Assembly (NCBI GenBank): GCA_001768195.1
Contig: MENI01000110.1
Location: 1 to 64,000 of the forward strand
Length of the DNA: 64,000 nucleotides
Reading direction: 5' to 3'
From: Bacteroidetes bacterium GWA2_40_15
GTDB lineage: Bacteria; Bacteroidota; Bacteroidia; Bacteroidales; VadinHA17
The translations under genes and the position numbers were made by a program. Positions 28,439 to 36,249 of this stretch are shown one piece after another. Below the pieces are notes generated by a model that was not told where the DNA came from, did no database searches, and was given only the letters and a program-made list of their open reading frames with translations. Positions within the stretch are counted from its first letter, which is position 1, and each line of letters opens with the position of its first letter.

Positions 28439-29818
28439 TTATTTATAAATTTTTCCCAGAATTTCATCGCATGCCTCTTCAAACACTGCAATTGATTCCT
28501 TCAACGCATCCTCTGTTATTACAAGTGGAGGAGCTATCTTCAGGCACTCGCCTGCTATGCCTACAGGTGCAAACATTAAAAGTCCCTTCTGAAAGCATTT
28601 CTCATTGATCTTTACTGCAGTTTCGGAGTCAGGTATTTTTGTTCCTTTTTTCACAACCTGTATCCCTGCAACAAGGCCTTTTCCCTGAAGGCAGCCAAGT
28701 ATATCAGGATATTTGTCCCTGATACGCTTCAGTTCAGGGATCATAATATCTCCCATCTTCCGGGCATTGTCAACCAGTTTTTCCCGTATAATGATCTTGA
28801 GATTTTCGACTGCAGCAACTACAGGCAGCGGGCTCCCGGAGTGAGTGGATGTCATTGAACCTGGCCCATAGAGCGACATGATATCTTTTCTCCCGATTAC
28901 AGCGGAGAGAGGCAGGGATGATGATATTCCTTTTCCACATGCGATCAGATCCGGCCTGATACCATAATGCTCATAACAGAACATTTTTCCGGTTCTCCCG
29001 AAGCCTGATTGTACTTCATCAAATATTGTTATAATATCGTTTTCCCGGCAGAAGGTTTCAAGTTTCCCGGCATATTCAACAGGCAGGAAGTCAGGTCCCA
29101 CACCCTGGTAGGATTCAGTCATTACTCCTGCAATATCACCAGGATTGATCCCTTGCTGTTTCAGAGTATCTGTGAAGAGGTCAAATGATATGTTCTCGTT
29201 CTTATAACCATCAGGAAAAGGCACCTGTATGAAAGTTTTTCCTTCATCAACTATCCATGTTTTTAGCCGTGGGTTTCCTCCTGCAAGTTGTGCCCCCATG
29301 GTTCTGCCATGGAAGGCATTTGTGAAGGAAACCAGATATTTCTTCTTAGGGCCATGCTTCTCCAGAGCATATGTCTTTGCCAGTTTAATGCAGTTTTCAG
29401 TTGCTTCACTACCTGTACTCAGGAGGAATACCTGGTAGCTTTTGGGATCGGGTGATAATGACTGAAGCATTTTGGTCAGTTCTGCACGTTTTTCATGCAC
29501 AAATACATAGGTTGCAAGAAGCTTCCGGTCTATCACTTTCTGAAGAGCTTCAATTATTTCCTTACGCCCGTGACCTGCATTAGTTATCAGAACTCCCGAT
29601 GACCAGTCGATCCACATGTTGCCCCACTTGTCATACACCTGGAATCCTTCAGCCTTGTCCCACACCACCGGAGGTTGTCCCATCATGGAAACAGGTTCTG
29701 ATTCAGTTAGTTGTTGAAAAACCGGAAGTGATTCAGGAACCGGAAGTGAGGTGACAATCCTTCTGTACTTTGTATTTACAGGCGGTACTTTTACCGGTTC
29801 CAGACTATATTTTGCCAT
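28439..29818 (-). CDS. Class III pyridoxal-phosphate aminotransferase
   Basis: A 459-residue PLP enzyme of the class III (acetylornithine/GABA aminotransferase-like) group. The PLP Lys is in LIACGKGISS, the Asp contacting the ring nitrogen is in IFDEVQSGFGRTGK, and TGSEATENCIKLA binds phosphate. The amine substrate cannot be read from sequence. As the first gene of the aminotransferase, Gfo/Idh and ADP-ribosylglycohydrolase-fold run, it may transfer an amino group to or from a keto-sugar or amino acid made by its neighbour. About 70 bp upstream a tract of tandem repeats begins. Confidence 0.88.
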   Translation of the reverse strand: MAKYSLEPVKVPPVNTKYRRIVTSLPVPESLPVFQQLTESEPVSMMGQPPVVWDKAEGFQVYDKWGNMWIDWSSGVLITNAGHGRKEIIEALQKVIDRKLLATYVFVHEKRAELTKMLQSLSPDPKSYQVFLLSTGSEATENCIKLAKTYALEKHGPKKKYLVSFTNAFHGRTMGAQLAGGNPRLKTWIVDEGKTFIQVPFPDGYKNENISFDLFTDTLKQQGINPGDIAGVMTESYQGVGPDFLPVEYAGKLETFCRENDIITIFDEVQSGFGRTGKMFCYEHYGIRPDLIACGKGISSSLPLSAVIGRKDIMSLYGPGSMTSTHSGSPLPVVAAVENLKIIIREKLVDNARKMGDIMIPELKRIRDKYPDILGCLQGKGLVAGIQVVKKGTKIPDSETAVKINEKCFQKGLLMFAPVGIAGECLKIAPPLVITEDALKESIAVFEEACDEILGKIYK

Positions 29819-29889
29819 GATATTTTAGGGTTTGAGATTTTACCTTAAATGCAAGCACAATATATAAAAAATTAGAGTATTTTATACAA

Positions 29890-29931
29890 AGTCAGAAGTC
29901 AGAAGTCCGAAGTCCGAAGTCAGAAGTCAAG
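29890..29931. repeat. Heptanucleotide tandem repeat, AGTCAGA/AGTCCGA
   Basis: Six consecutive 7-bp units (AGTCAGA, AGTCAGA, AGTCCGA, AGTCCGA, AGTCAGA, AGTCAAG). It lies in the 230 bp gap upstream of the class III aminotransferase, close to the larger CTCACAC tract. Confidence 0.85.
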
Positions 29932-29950
29932 ACTCCAGGCACCCCGCACA

Positions 29951-30051
29951 TCACACCTCACTCCTCACACCTCACTCCTCACACCTCACACCTCACACCT
30001 CACACCTCACACCTCACTCCTCACTCCTCACTCCTCACTCCTCACTCCTCA
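29951..30051. repeat. Heptanucleotide tandem repeat, CTCACAC/CTCACTC
   Basis: About fourteen consecutive units alternate between CTCACAC and CTCACTC with perfect 7-bp period. The last partial unit, CTCA, supplies the TCA that is the stop codon (TGA on the minus strand, 30049-30051) of the truncated nucleoside hydrolase. Such tracts can change length by slippage. Confidence 0.9.
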
Positions 30052-30528
30052 TTTAATTACTCCCTGATACATCATCCTCTCCTCAATAAAAATGGTCATT
30101 TCATCAACAGGCATCTTTTGTTTTACGTAATAGTGGTTACCCGCGGGATTATCTTCCCAGGTATTACTTCCGTCAGCATTAACAGTGATTATGCCGCGAA
30201 CAGTTTCGAAGTACCCTTCTGTTCCATAAACTCCTATAAGTACTGCAGTCTGATCCCAGCTCATTCTGCCTGATAAATCTCCCGAAAGAGGCATCCCAAT
30301 CCTGTAAGTATCCTTGACCGGGCTGTTTTTTATGTCAGAATTGATCAGTCTGAGACCTGTTTTTATCTTTTCACCTATATCATCATAGTCAGAACCGGGA
30401 TCGGTATCAAAGATGATTTTTACCGGTCTTTGTGCAGTTGTATTCTCTTTATCATTACAACCCGGTAGCAGGAGAATTATGAAAACCAGATTTATGAAAT
30501 ATTTCAGGATCAGAGGAAAAAGATTCAT
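30049..30528 (-). pseudogene. Nucleoside hydrolase with the middle deleted, lipoprotein
   Basis: A frame of 159 residues with a lipoprotein signal (LLPGC at about residues 20-24). It starts like an inosine-uridine-type nucleoside hydrolase with KIIFDTDPGSDYDDIG, the Asp cluster that holds Ca. It then jumps directly to what looks like the family C terminus, with a GEKIKTGL stretch, MSWDQTAVLIGVYG and a closing IEERMM. Family members are usually 300-350 residues, so roughly 150 residues of the core are absent. The reading frame is kept across the join, so a short protein may still be made but should lack activity. It lies 6 bp after the glycyl radical activase and ends in a tandem repeat. Confidence 0.75.
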
Positions 30529-30534
30529 TTTTTA

Positions 30535-31407
30535 TTATAACATATTATTACTGTTTTCTTCTTTTTTCAATAAATAAGGAAGTTCCAATTGAATATATTT
30601 ATTTTCGGTAAGCGGATTGAAATTTATGTATTCTACTTGAATTTTCTCATTTGTTTCGAAAACAAAATTCGTTATAGCTGCCTTATTTTCATTAGTGTCG
30701 GTAATATTAACAATTAATGGAATTCGAACAAGGACAGTTTTCTCTGATGCTGCCAGATGTCGAAAATTTTCTATGATGTTTTCATTGCTTCTACCTGTAA
30801 AAAGTGTATGCTGAGAAGGATCAAAAATCTTCAGGTCAACAATAAACAGATCTACGTATGGCAGAATGCGGTCAATTATATCTTTTTCGCAATAAAGAGA
30901 GGTTTCTATTGCGGTATTAATATTTCTTTGTTTACATGCTTTGAGAATTTCTGACGAGAATTCCGCCTGGTAAAGAGGTTCTCCACCGGTTAAGGTAACT
31001 CCTCCGCCCGAAATTTGATAATATGCAAGGTCTTTTTCAATTTCTCTGATTGATTCGTCAATTGTGGTTTTATATCCCGTAAATTGTAAAGCATTGGTAG
31101 GGCAGGTGTTTATACATTCACCTGTTAAATGGCATGACCTCTTATCAATTTTGATTACAGGTGCCGGATCATAGGTCAATTTTAGTGCTTTTGTCGGACA
31201 TACCTCTACACACTGACCACAGGCTATGCAAAGTTTCCTGTTATACCATATCGAAATATCCGGATTTATTCCTTCAGGGTTATGACACCACACACATTTC
31301 AACGGACATCCTTTCATGAAGACAGAAGTACGAATTCCAGGTCCGTCATGGATAGAGAACCGTTTTATCTTGAATATCCATCCTTCCGTTTGATCATGCT
31401 TCCCCAT
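30535..31407 (-). CDS. Glycyl radical enzyme activating protein (radical SAM)
   Basis: A 290-residue radical SAM enzyme that installs the glycyl radical on its partner. The SAM cluster motif C-x3-C-x2-C is seen in MKGCPLKCVWCHNPEG, after FSIHDGPGIRTSVF. It is followed by a ferredoxin-like insert: a full C-x2-C-x2-C-x3-CP motif in CIACGQCVEVCP and a less regular second one in SCHLTGECINTCP. This layout is typical of activases for dehydratase-type glycyl radical enzymes rather than the shorter PflA. SGGGVTLTGGEPL follows. Its start overlaps the end of the glycyl radical enzyme gene by 14 bp, so the two are translated together. Confidence 0.94.
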   Translation of the reverse strand: MGKHDQTEGWIFKIKRFSIHDGPGIRTSVFMKGCPLKCVWCHNPEGINPDISIWYNRKLCIACGQCVEVCPTKALKLTYDPAPVIKIDKRSCHLTGECINTCPTNALQFTGYKTTIDESIREIEKDLAYYQISGGGVTLTGGEPLYQAEFSSEILKACKQRNINTAIETSLYCEKDIIDRILPYVDLFIVDLKIFDPSQHTLFTGRSNENIIENFRHLAASEKTVLVRIPLIVNITDTNENKAAITNFVFETNEKIQVEYINFNPLTENKYIQLELPYLLKKEENSNNML

Positions 31408-33781
31408 AAGTGGTTCGCTTTATGATTTCATCCTGTAAATCAGGAGCCAATTCTGTAAAGTATGCTGTATAGCCTGCTACCCTGATAGTCAGGCCCCTGT
31501 GCGATTCCGGATCGGTTTTGGCGTTTATCAATTCTTCGGATGTAACTACGTTGAATTGAACATGGTGAATCGGCAAACCAATGAAAGCTTTCAGCAATGA
31601 TGTAAATTTTCTTCTGTCTTCCTGCGAATTGAATAGAGATGGTAAAAACTTCATATTCAGAAGAGTACCATTACTTGCCATCATTGAAGGAATTCGAAGA
31701 ACAGAATTTAATACTGCTGTCGGTCCCAACTTATCCCTTCCGTTCATTGGTGACATTCCTCCATCAGCCAATGGAGTTTGGGCTAATCTGCCATCGGGTG
31801 TAGCACCAACGTAAAAACCCATCGGTACATGAGCCGACACCGTATAGAGGCCCATTTGGAAATCACCACCTCTGAAATTTTTATACATTTTTATCTTTCT
31901 TGCAAAATATCCGACCCATCTTGCTCCCAGTTCATCAACCCAGGCAACATCGTTTCCATATTTTGGAACTTGATTTATACAGCGTTGCCGGAGTGGTTCA
32001 TTACCGGCAAAGTTATTTTTCAATGCTTTTAGCAATTGACCTTTTCCTATAGCTTCATCTTCAAAAACCAGCTTTTTCAGTACGGCTAAACTGTCTGAAA
32101 TATTGGCTACCTGAATAGCCTGAATGCCAGATAAGTTATACCTGGCACCACCGGCAGTTACATCGATGCCTTTCGTGATACAATCATCAATAACACTCGA
32201 AAGAAAAGGTGAAGGAAGATGGATTTGATGAAATCTTTCGACAACTTCGCAAGCCGGCATCATTTTTTGTATAAAGAAATCTATCTGGTTTTGAAACGCA
32301 ATTTCAAAATCGCTGAAATTGGAAAAGTTGAACAAGTAACCTGAATTCGGACCAAGTTGTTTGCCTGAAACCATACTTTTTCCATCATTCAACGTTAATT
32401 CCAGTACTTTCACCAGGTTGAACATTGCTGCATCGCTCCACCCAAGGTAATTTCCCTGAGTGCCGATTTCCACACAACCAACGAGTGCATAATCGATACT
32501 GTCATGTTGGTTGAAACCTGCCGCTTTTAATGATGGAATAATACTTTCATCATTCACAATTTGAGGCATTCCGGTACCCAGACCAATGACCCTGCTGCAT
32601 TCGTCCAGAAATGCTTCAGGTGAATTTTTATGAAGCCTGGCCGTTAAATTAGGCTGTGTTAACCGAATGTGATCCTGTGCCTTTAGCATCAGGTACGAAA
32701 GTTGATTGGTGGCATCATCGCCGTTCGCCTTTTGCCCTCCAATGGTACAATTGAAACCAATTGGGAAGCCAGCGAAGTATTTTGCGCTATGTGTATTGCG
32801 CATATATACTATCTGATTGAACTTAATAAAAAGGGCATCAAGCAATTCCAGGGCAATTAGAAGATCAATCCTGCCGGTCTTCAAATCATTTGCGAGAAAC
32901 GGATATATATATTGATCGATGCGTCCCGGAGAAAATGATGAAGCGTTTGATTCCATCTGCAGAATTACGAAAAGAAACCATACTGATTGTAATGCTTCCC
33001 TAAATGATCCGGGTGGGTTTTCCGACAATTTCAGGCAAATGTGTGCGATTTGTTCAAGGTTCTTTTTTAATTCATTTTCCGGTTGATCCTTTGCCAGATC
33101 AGCTGCCATAATTGAGTAGCGTTTGATATACTTGCACGATGCTTCAAGCGTTATACAGACACTTTCGTAAAAATTCTTGCTCTCAGGTGTTGATCTTCTA
33201 TGCTTTTCCTGCGCTATTTTCAATAAACCACCCGGTCCATATTTGAGCCAATCTTCAACCTTCGGACAAATATGGCCTTGTGCATGATCCTTTTGATTAA
33301 TTTTTACAACCTCTTCTATTGCTTTCAGCTCATTGCCATAAGTTTCATAAATATCATCTTCCAGGGTTTTTCCGCGCCAGAAAGGTTCAAGTGTTTTCTG
33401 AAAATATGACAGATCCTCCTGTTTTACCTGAAAAGGGTCCTGTGACCTTAGAGGTAACATTTCAATTTCCCTGAATAACCATGACAATCCTGCTTCCGGA
33501 AAAACAACACCGGCGCGAATATCCGGTGTACGATTACCAACGATCAACTCTTCAGGATCAATTGTAATGCGTATTTCCAGTAACGATTGTGCTAATGATT
33601 TAGCGCGTTTCAGGATAACAGGGAGATTCTCATTTTCCTGATAAATGCGGGTGATAATTTTAGCCTGTTCAATGGAAAGATATCTGGTAGCAGAAAAAGT
33701 TTTTTCCCTGAGTGATAAAATTCTGTGAGTTGGCTTTATCTCAGGAATCCTGTCCATAATCCTATTATCGGGGAGAATCAT
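31394..33781 (-). CDS. Glycyl radical enzyme, C-x-E dehydratase/lyase type
   Basis: A 795-residue glycyl radical enzyme. The thiyl Cys is at about residue 436 in VGCVEIGTQG, with Glu438 two residues on. The radical Gly is at about residue 770 in IRVAGYTAYF. Pyruvate formate-lyase has two adjacent active-site Cys. The single Cys followed by C-x-E is shared by diol, glycerol, hydroxyproline and choline enzymes, so this should be a dehydratase or C-X lyase. The residues after the motif (IGTQGNYLGW) do not let me assign a known substrate. No microcompartment shell genes are nearby. The radical is destroyed by oxygen, so it must act under anaerobic conditions. Confidence 0.9.
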   Translation of the reverse strand: MILPDNRIMDRIPEIKPTHRILSLREKTFSATRYLSIEQAKIITRIYQENENLPVILKRAKSLAQSLLEIRITIDPEELIVGNRTPDIRAGVVFPEAGLSWLFREIEMLPLRSQDPFQVKQEDLSYFQKTLEPFWRGKTLEDDIYETYGNELKAIEEVVKINQKDHAQGHICPKVEDWLKYGPGGLLKIAQEKHRRSTPESKNFYESVCITLEASCKYIKRYSIMAADLAKDQPENELKKNLEQIAHICLKLSENPPGSFREALQSVWFLFVILQMESNASSFSPGRIDQYIYPFLANDLKTGRIDLLIALELLDALFIKFNQIVYMRNTHSAKYFAGFPIGFNCTIGGQKANGDDATNQLSYLMLKAQDHIRLTQPNLTARLHKNSPEAFLDECSRVIGLGTGMPQIVNDESIIPSLKAAGFNQHDSIDYALVGCVEIGTQGNYLGWSDAAMFNLVKVLELTLNDGKSMVSGKQLGPNSGYLFNFSNFSDFEIAFQNQIDFFIQKMMPACEVVERFHQIHLPSPFLSSVIDDCITKGIDVTAGGARYNLSGIQAIQVANISDSLAVLKKLVFEDEAIGKGQLLKALKNNFAGNEPLRQRCINQVPKYGNDVAWVDELGARWVGYFARKIKMYKNFRGGDFQMGLYTVSAHVPMGFYVGATPDGRLAQTPLADGGMSPMNGRDKLGPTAVLNSVLRIPSMMASNGTLLNMKFLPSLFNSQEDRRKFTSLLKAFIGLPIHHVQFNVVTSEELINAKTDPESHRGLTIRVAGYTAYFTELAPDLQDEIIKRTTYGEA

Positions 33782-33804
33782 ATATTGTTAAAGCCATTAC
33801 TAGA

Positions 33805-33945
33805 TTATCTCATCTGCTCAATTAATCGTTCGAGAACTTTTACATCATAAACCTGATACTTTCCTCCGGCATCGAGACTCTCCAAATGGTTTTTATCTTT
33901 TACAGTTAAACAAGGCACTTCCTGTAAAAGTGACCTTCTTCTTAA
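33805..33945 (-). pseudogene. Possible coding remnant, C-terminal tail of an unknown protein
   Basis: Between the YhcH and glycyl radical genes the minus strand has an open frame of about 45 codons with no suitable start codon, ending in TAA at 33805-33807. The translation (LLQEVPCLTVKDKNHLESL, then DAGGKYQVYDVKVLERL) looks like real protein sequence: balanced composition, an amphipathic C-terminal helix. It could be the 3' remnant of a gene removed by deletion when the two modules were joined. I do not recognise the family, and chance cannot be excluded for so short a frame. Confidence 0.3.
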
Positions 33946-34397
33946 TCGATCTTAATCTTGATCACTACTTTCTTAACTTTTCCGGGAACATCTCCGGGAG
34001 CTATCTTCGGCTGATGAGCATCTTCAGGAAAGAAGATACCATATGCCCCTTTTGAAAGAGTTACATAATCGCCTTCACCTCCAAGGAATGCAACATCTTT
34101 TTCGGGGTTGTACTCAGTGGTAACCTTCATCTTTCCAATGTTGTTGACACCAATCTGTTCAATGCCTTCAGCAATGTACTGGATATCAATATATTTCTGA
34201 TGACACTCCCATTTGCCCTGTTCCCTGGGAATTGAATCATAAGCCTGTACAAGTACAAATAGGTTTAAACCATCGAGTTCATACCTGCCGGGTTCCATTT
34301 TGGAAAAATCTGTTTTTGCGATATACTCAAGAGATGTTTTAATCCTTGGGGATATGCATTCATACAGATGTCTGTTTTTGATAATATCAGCTATCAT
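33942..34397 (-). CDS. YhcH/YjgK/YiaL family protein
   Basis: A 151-residue cupin-like protein of the DUF386 (YhcH/YiaL) family. The motif GKWECHQKYIDIQYIAEG, with metal-binding His and acidic residues, is clear, as is a FFPEDAHQPKIAPG stretch with the last His. Members are linked to sialic acid, pectin or other acid-sugar catabolism and may be anomerases or isomerases. It is last in the minus-strand set of BASS transporter, KDG kinase and KDPG aldolase, which suggests it handles the open or ring form of an acidic sugar in this route. Confidence 0.88.
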   Translation of the reverse strand: MIADIIKNRHLYECISPRIKTSLEYIAKTDFSKMEPGRYELDGLNLFVLVQAYDSIPREQGKWECHQKYIDIQYIAEGIEQIGVNNIGKMKVTTEYNPEKDVAFLGGEGDYVTLSKGAYGIFFPEDAHQPKIAPGDVPGKVKKVVIKIKID

Positions 34398-34440
34398 CTT
34401 TCTGTTTTATAAGTTGTATTTACAATTTCATTTAACATGA

Positions 34441-35130
34441 TCAGATCTTTACGGGATACTGCTGCCTGAGCCTTTTTGCAAGAGCAATAGCAACTTTTAT
34501 TTCCTCTTCAATCTGCTTGAAATTTCCTGCTTTTATAAGATCTGATTTTATAAGCTGTGATCCCATACCGCAGCATACAGCTCCGGCTTTAAACCATTCG
34601 GTAAGGTTAGCTTCTGTTGGTTCCACACCCCCTGTCGGCATGATCTGTGTCCAGGGCATGGGTCCTTTTACCGCTGCAATAAACTTGGGTCCTCCTACCT
34701 GTGATCCGGGGAATATCTTTACTATCTCAGCACCAAGAGCTTCTGCCTTTGAAATTTCACTTGCTGATCCGCAACCGGGTGACCACAATACTTTTCGCCT
34801 GTTACAGACATCAGCCATCTCTTCGTTAAGGATAGGCGATACTATGAAATTAGACCCAAGCTGCATATATAAAACAGCTGTGGGAGCATCAACCACTGAA
34901 CCTGTTCCAAGGATCATTTCAGGGAACTGAGCTTCTGCAAATTTATTGAGTTGTTCAAAAACAACATGGGCATAATCGCCCCTGTTAGTATACTCAAACA
35001 ATCTTATTCCTCCGTTAAAGCATGCTTCAAGCACCTTTTTACAGACTTCAATATCGCGGTGAAAAAACACCGGTATCATACCCGCTTCTGCCATCTTAAG
35101 TGCTACCTGAATTCTTGTGAATCTTGCCAT
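34441..35130 (-). CDS. eda: 2-dehydro-3-deoxy-phosphogluconate (KDPG) aldolase
   Basis: A 229-residue class I aldolase that splits KDPG into pyruvate and glyceraldehyde 3-phosphate. The Schiff-base Lys is in EIVKIFPGSQVGG, the phosphate-binding Gly-rich segment is MPTGGVEPTEAN, and the general-base Glu region is at the start (FEYTNRG). It lies 33 bp downstream of the KDG kinase gene, its metabolic partner. Activity on the galacto epimer (KDPGal) is equally possible, since the family includes both. Confidence 0.93.
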   Translation of the reverse strand: MARFTRIQVALKMAEAGMIPVFFHRDIEVCKKVLEACFNGGIRLFEYTNRGDYAHVVFEQLNKFAEAQFPEMILGTGSVVDAPTAVLYMQLGSNFIVSPILNEEMADVCNRRKVLWSPGCGSASEISKAEALGAEIVKIFPGSQVGGPKFIAAVKGPMPWTQIMPTGGVEPTEANLTEWFKAGAVCCGMGSQLIKSDLIKAGNFKQIEEEIKVAIALAKRLRQQYPVKI

Positions 35131-35163
35131 TTTTTATATTATTAATTTGTTATGAATCTGTTT

Positions 35164-36201
35164 TTATCTTGAAACACGTCCGGAACCATCTCCGCCCATA
35201 AGTGCTTCAACCTCTTTAACTGTAACAAGGTTAAAGTCGCCAATGATTGTGTGTTTGAGGCACGATGCAGCAACTGCAAAGTCAAGTGCCTTCTGGTCAT
35301 TGCCGGTATATGTAAGAAGACCATAAATCAAGCCTCCCATGAAACTGTCACCACCCCCTACTCTGTCTACAATGTGAGTGATGTCATACTCAGGTGCCTG
35401 GAGGAGCTTCCTGCCATCCCAGAGAACGCCCGACCAGGTGTTATGATTGGCATTGATTGATCCGCGAAGCGTAATTATAACCTTTTTAGCTTTCGGAAAT
35501 TTCTCCATAAGCTGCTTGCATACTGATTCATAGGCAGCTGCTTCAACATGGCCTTTCGTTACATCAACACCCTGCGGATGTATGCCGAATACCATTGCTG
35601 CATCTTCCTCATTTCCAAGAATAATATCGCATCCTGCAACCAGGTCGGGCATAACTTCTGATGCCTTTTTTTCCCATTTCCAGAGGTTCTTCCTGAAATT
35701 CAGGTCAGTTGAGACTGTAATTCCTTTCTTATTGGCAGCAACAATAGCTTCCTTGCAGACAACTGCAGCTCCCTCTGAAATGGCCGGAGTGATGCCTGTC
35801 CAGTGGAACCATGTTACACCATCAAAAACTGTATCCCAGTTTATCATTCCGGGTTTAATCTCGGCAATAGCAGAGTTGGCACGGTCATAGATAACCTTGC
35901 TTGCTCTTGCAACTGCACCATTCTCAAGAAAGTAGATCCCGACGCGGTCACCTCCGAATACGATCTTCTCTGTACCTACATTGTATCTTCTGAGCTCCAT
36001 CAGGCATGATTCTGCTATGTCGTTCTTTGGAAGACGTGTTACATAATCAACCTTCATCCCGAAGTTGGCAAGTGATACAGCCACATTGGCTTCTCCACCT
36101 CCGAATGATGCGCAAAACTGTTTTGCCTGGCTGAACCTTTCAAACCCTGGTGGTACAAGCCTCAGCATTATTTCTCCGAATGTTACGATTTTATTATCCA
36201 T
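35164..36201 (-). CDS. kdgK: 2-keto-3-deoxygluconate kinase, PfkB family
   Basis: A 345-residue PfkB sugar kinase that should phosphorylate 2-keto-3-deoxygluconate. It begins VTFGEIMLRL, as KDG kinases do, contains ASFGGGEANVAVSLA for substrate binding and ends with the ATP-binding and catalytic motif RVGGGDSFMGGL. The call as KDG kinase rather than another PfkB kinase rests on the adjacent KDPG aldolase and the overall likeness. The gap to the transporter gene upstream is 48 bp. Confidence 0.9.
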   Translation of the reverse strand: MDNKIVTFGEIMLRLVPPGFERFSQAKQFCASFGGGEANVAVSLANFGMKVDYVTRLPKNDIAESCLMELRRYNVGTEKIVFGGDRVGIYFLENGAVARASKVIYDRANSAIAEIKPGMINWDTVFDGVTWFHWTGITPAISEGAAVVCKEAIVAANKKGITVSTDLNFRKNLWKWEKKASEVMPDLVAGCDIILGNEEDAAMVFGIHPQGVDVTKGHVEAAAYESVCKQLMEKFPKAKKVIITLRGSINANHNTWSGVLWDGRKLLQAPEYDITHIVDRVGGGDSFMGGLIYGLLTYTGNDQKALDFAVAASCLKHTIIGDFNLVTVKEVEALMGGDGSGRVSR

Positions 36202-36249
36202 AAATATTTGTCTTTTTAATAAGTTATTAATTTCAAGAGAATTAGTTAT

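Noticed and set aside
29951-30051. Regular repeats that could be taken for a CRISPR array
   Set aside because: The units are 7 bp and follow each other directly, with no spacers; no cas genes are nearby.
31394-33781. Annotation as pyruvate formate-lyase
   Set aside because: The active site has one Cys followed by Val-Glu, not the two adjacent Cys of pyruvate formate-lyase.
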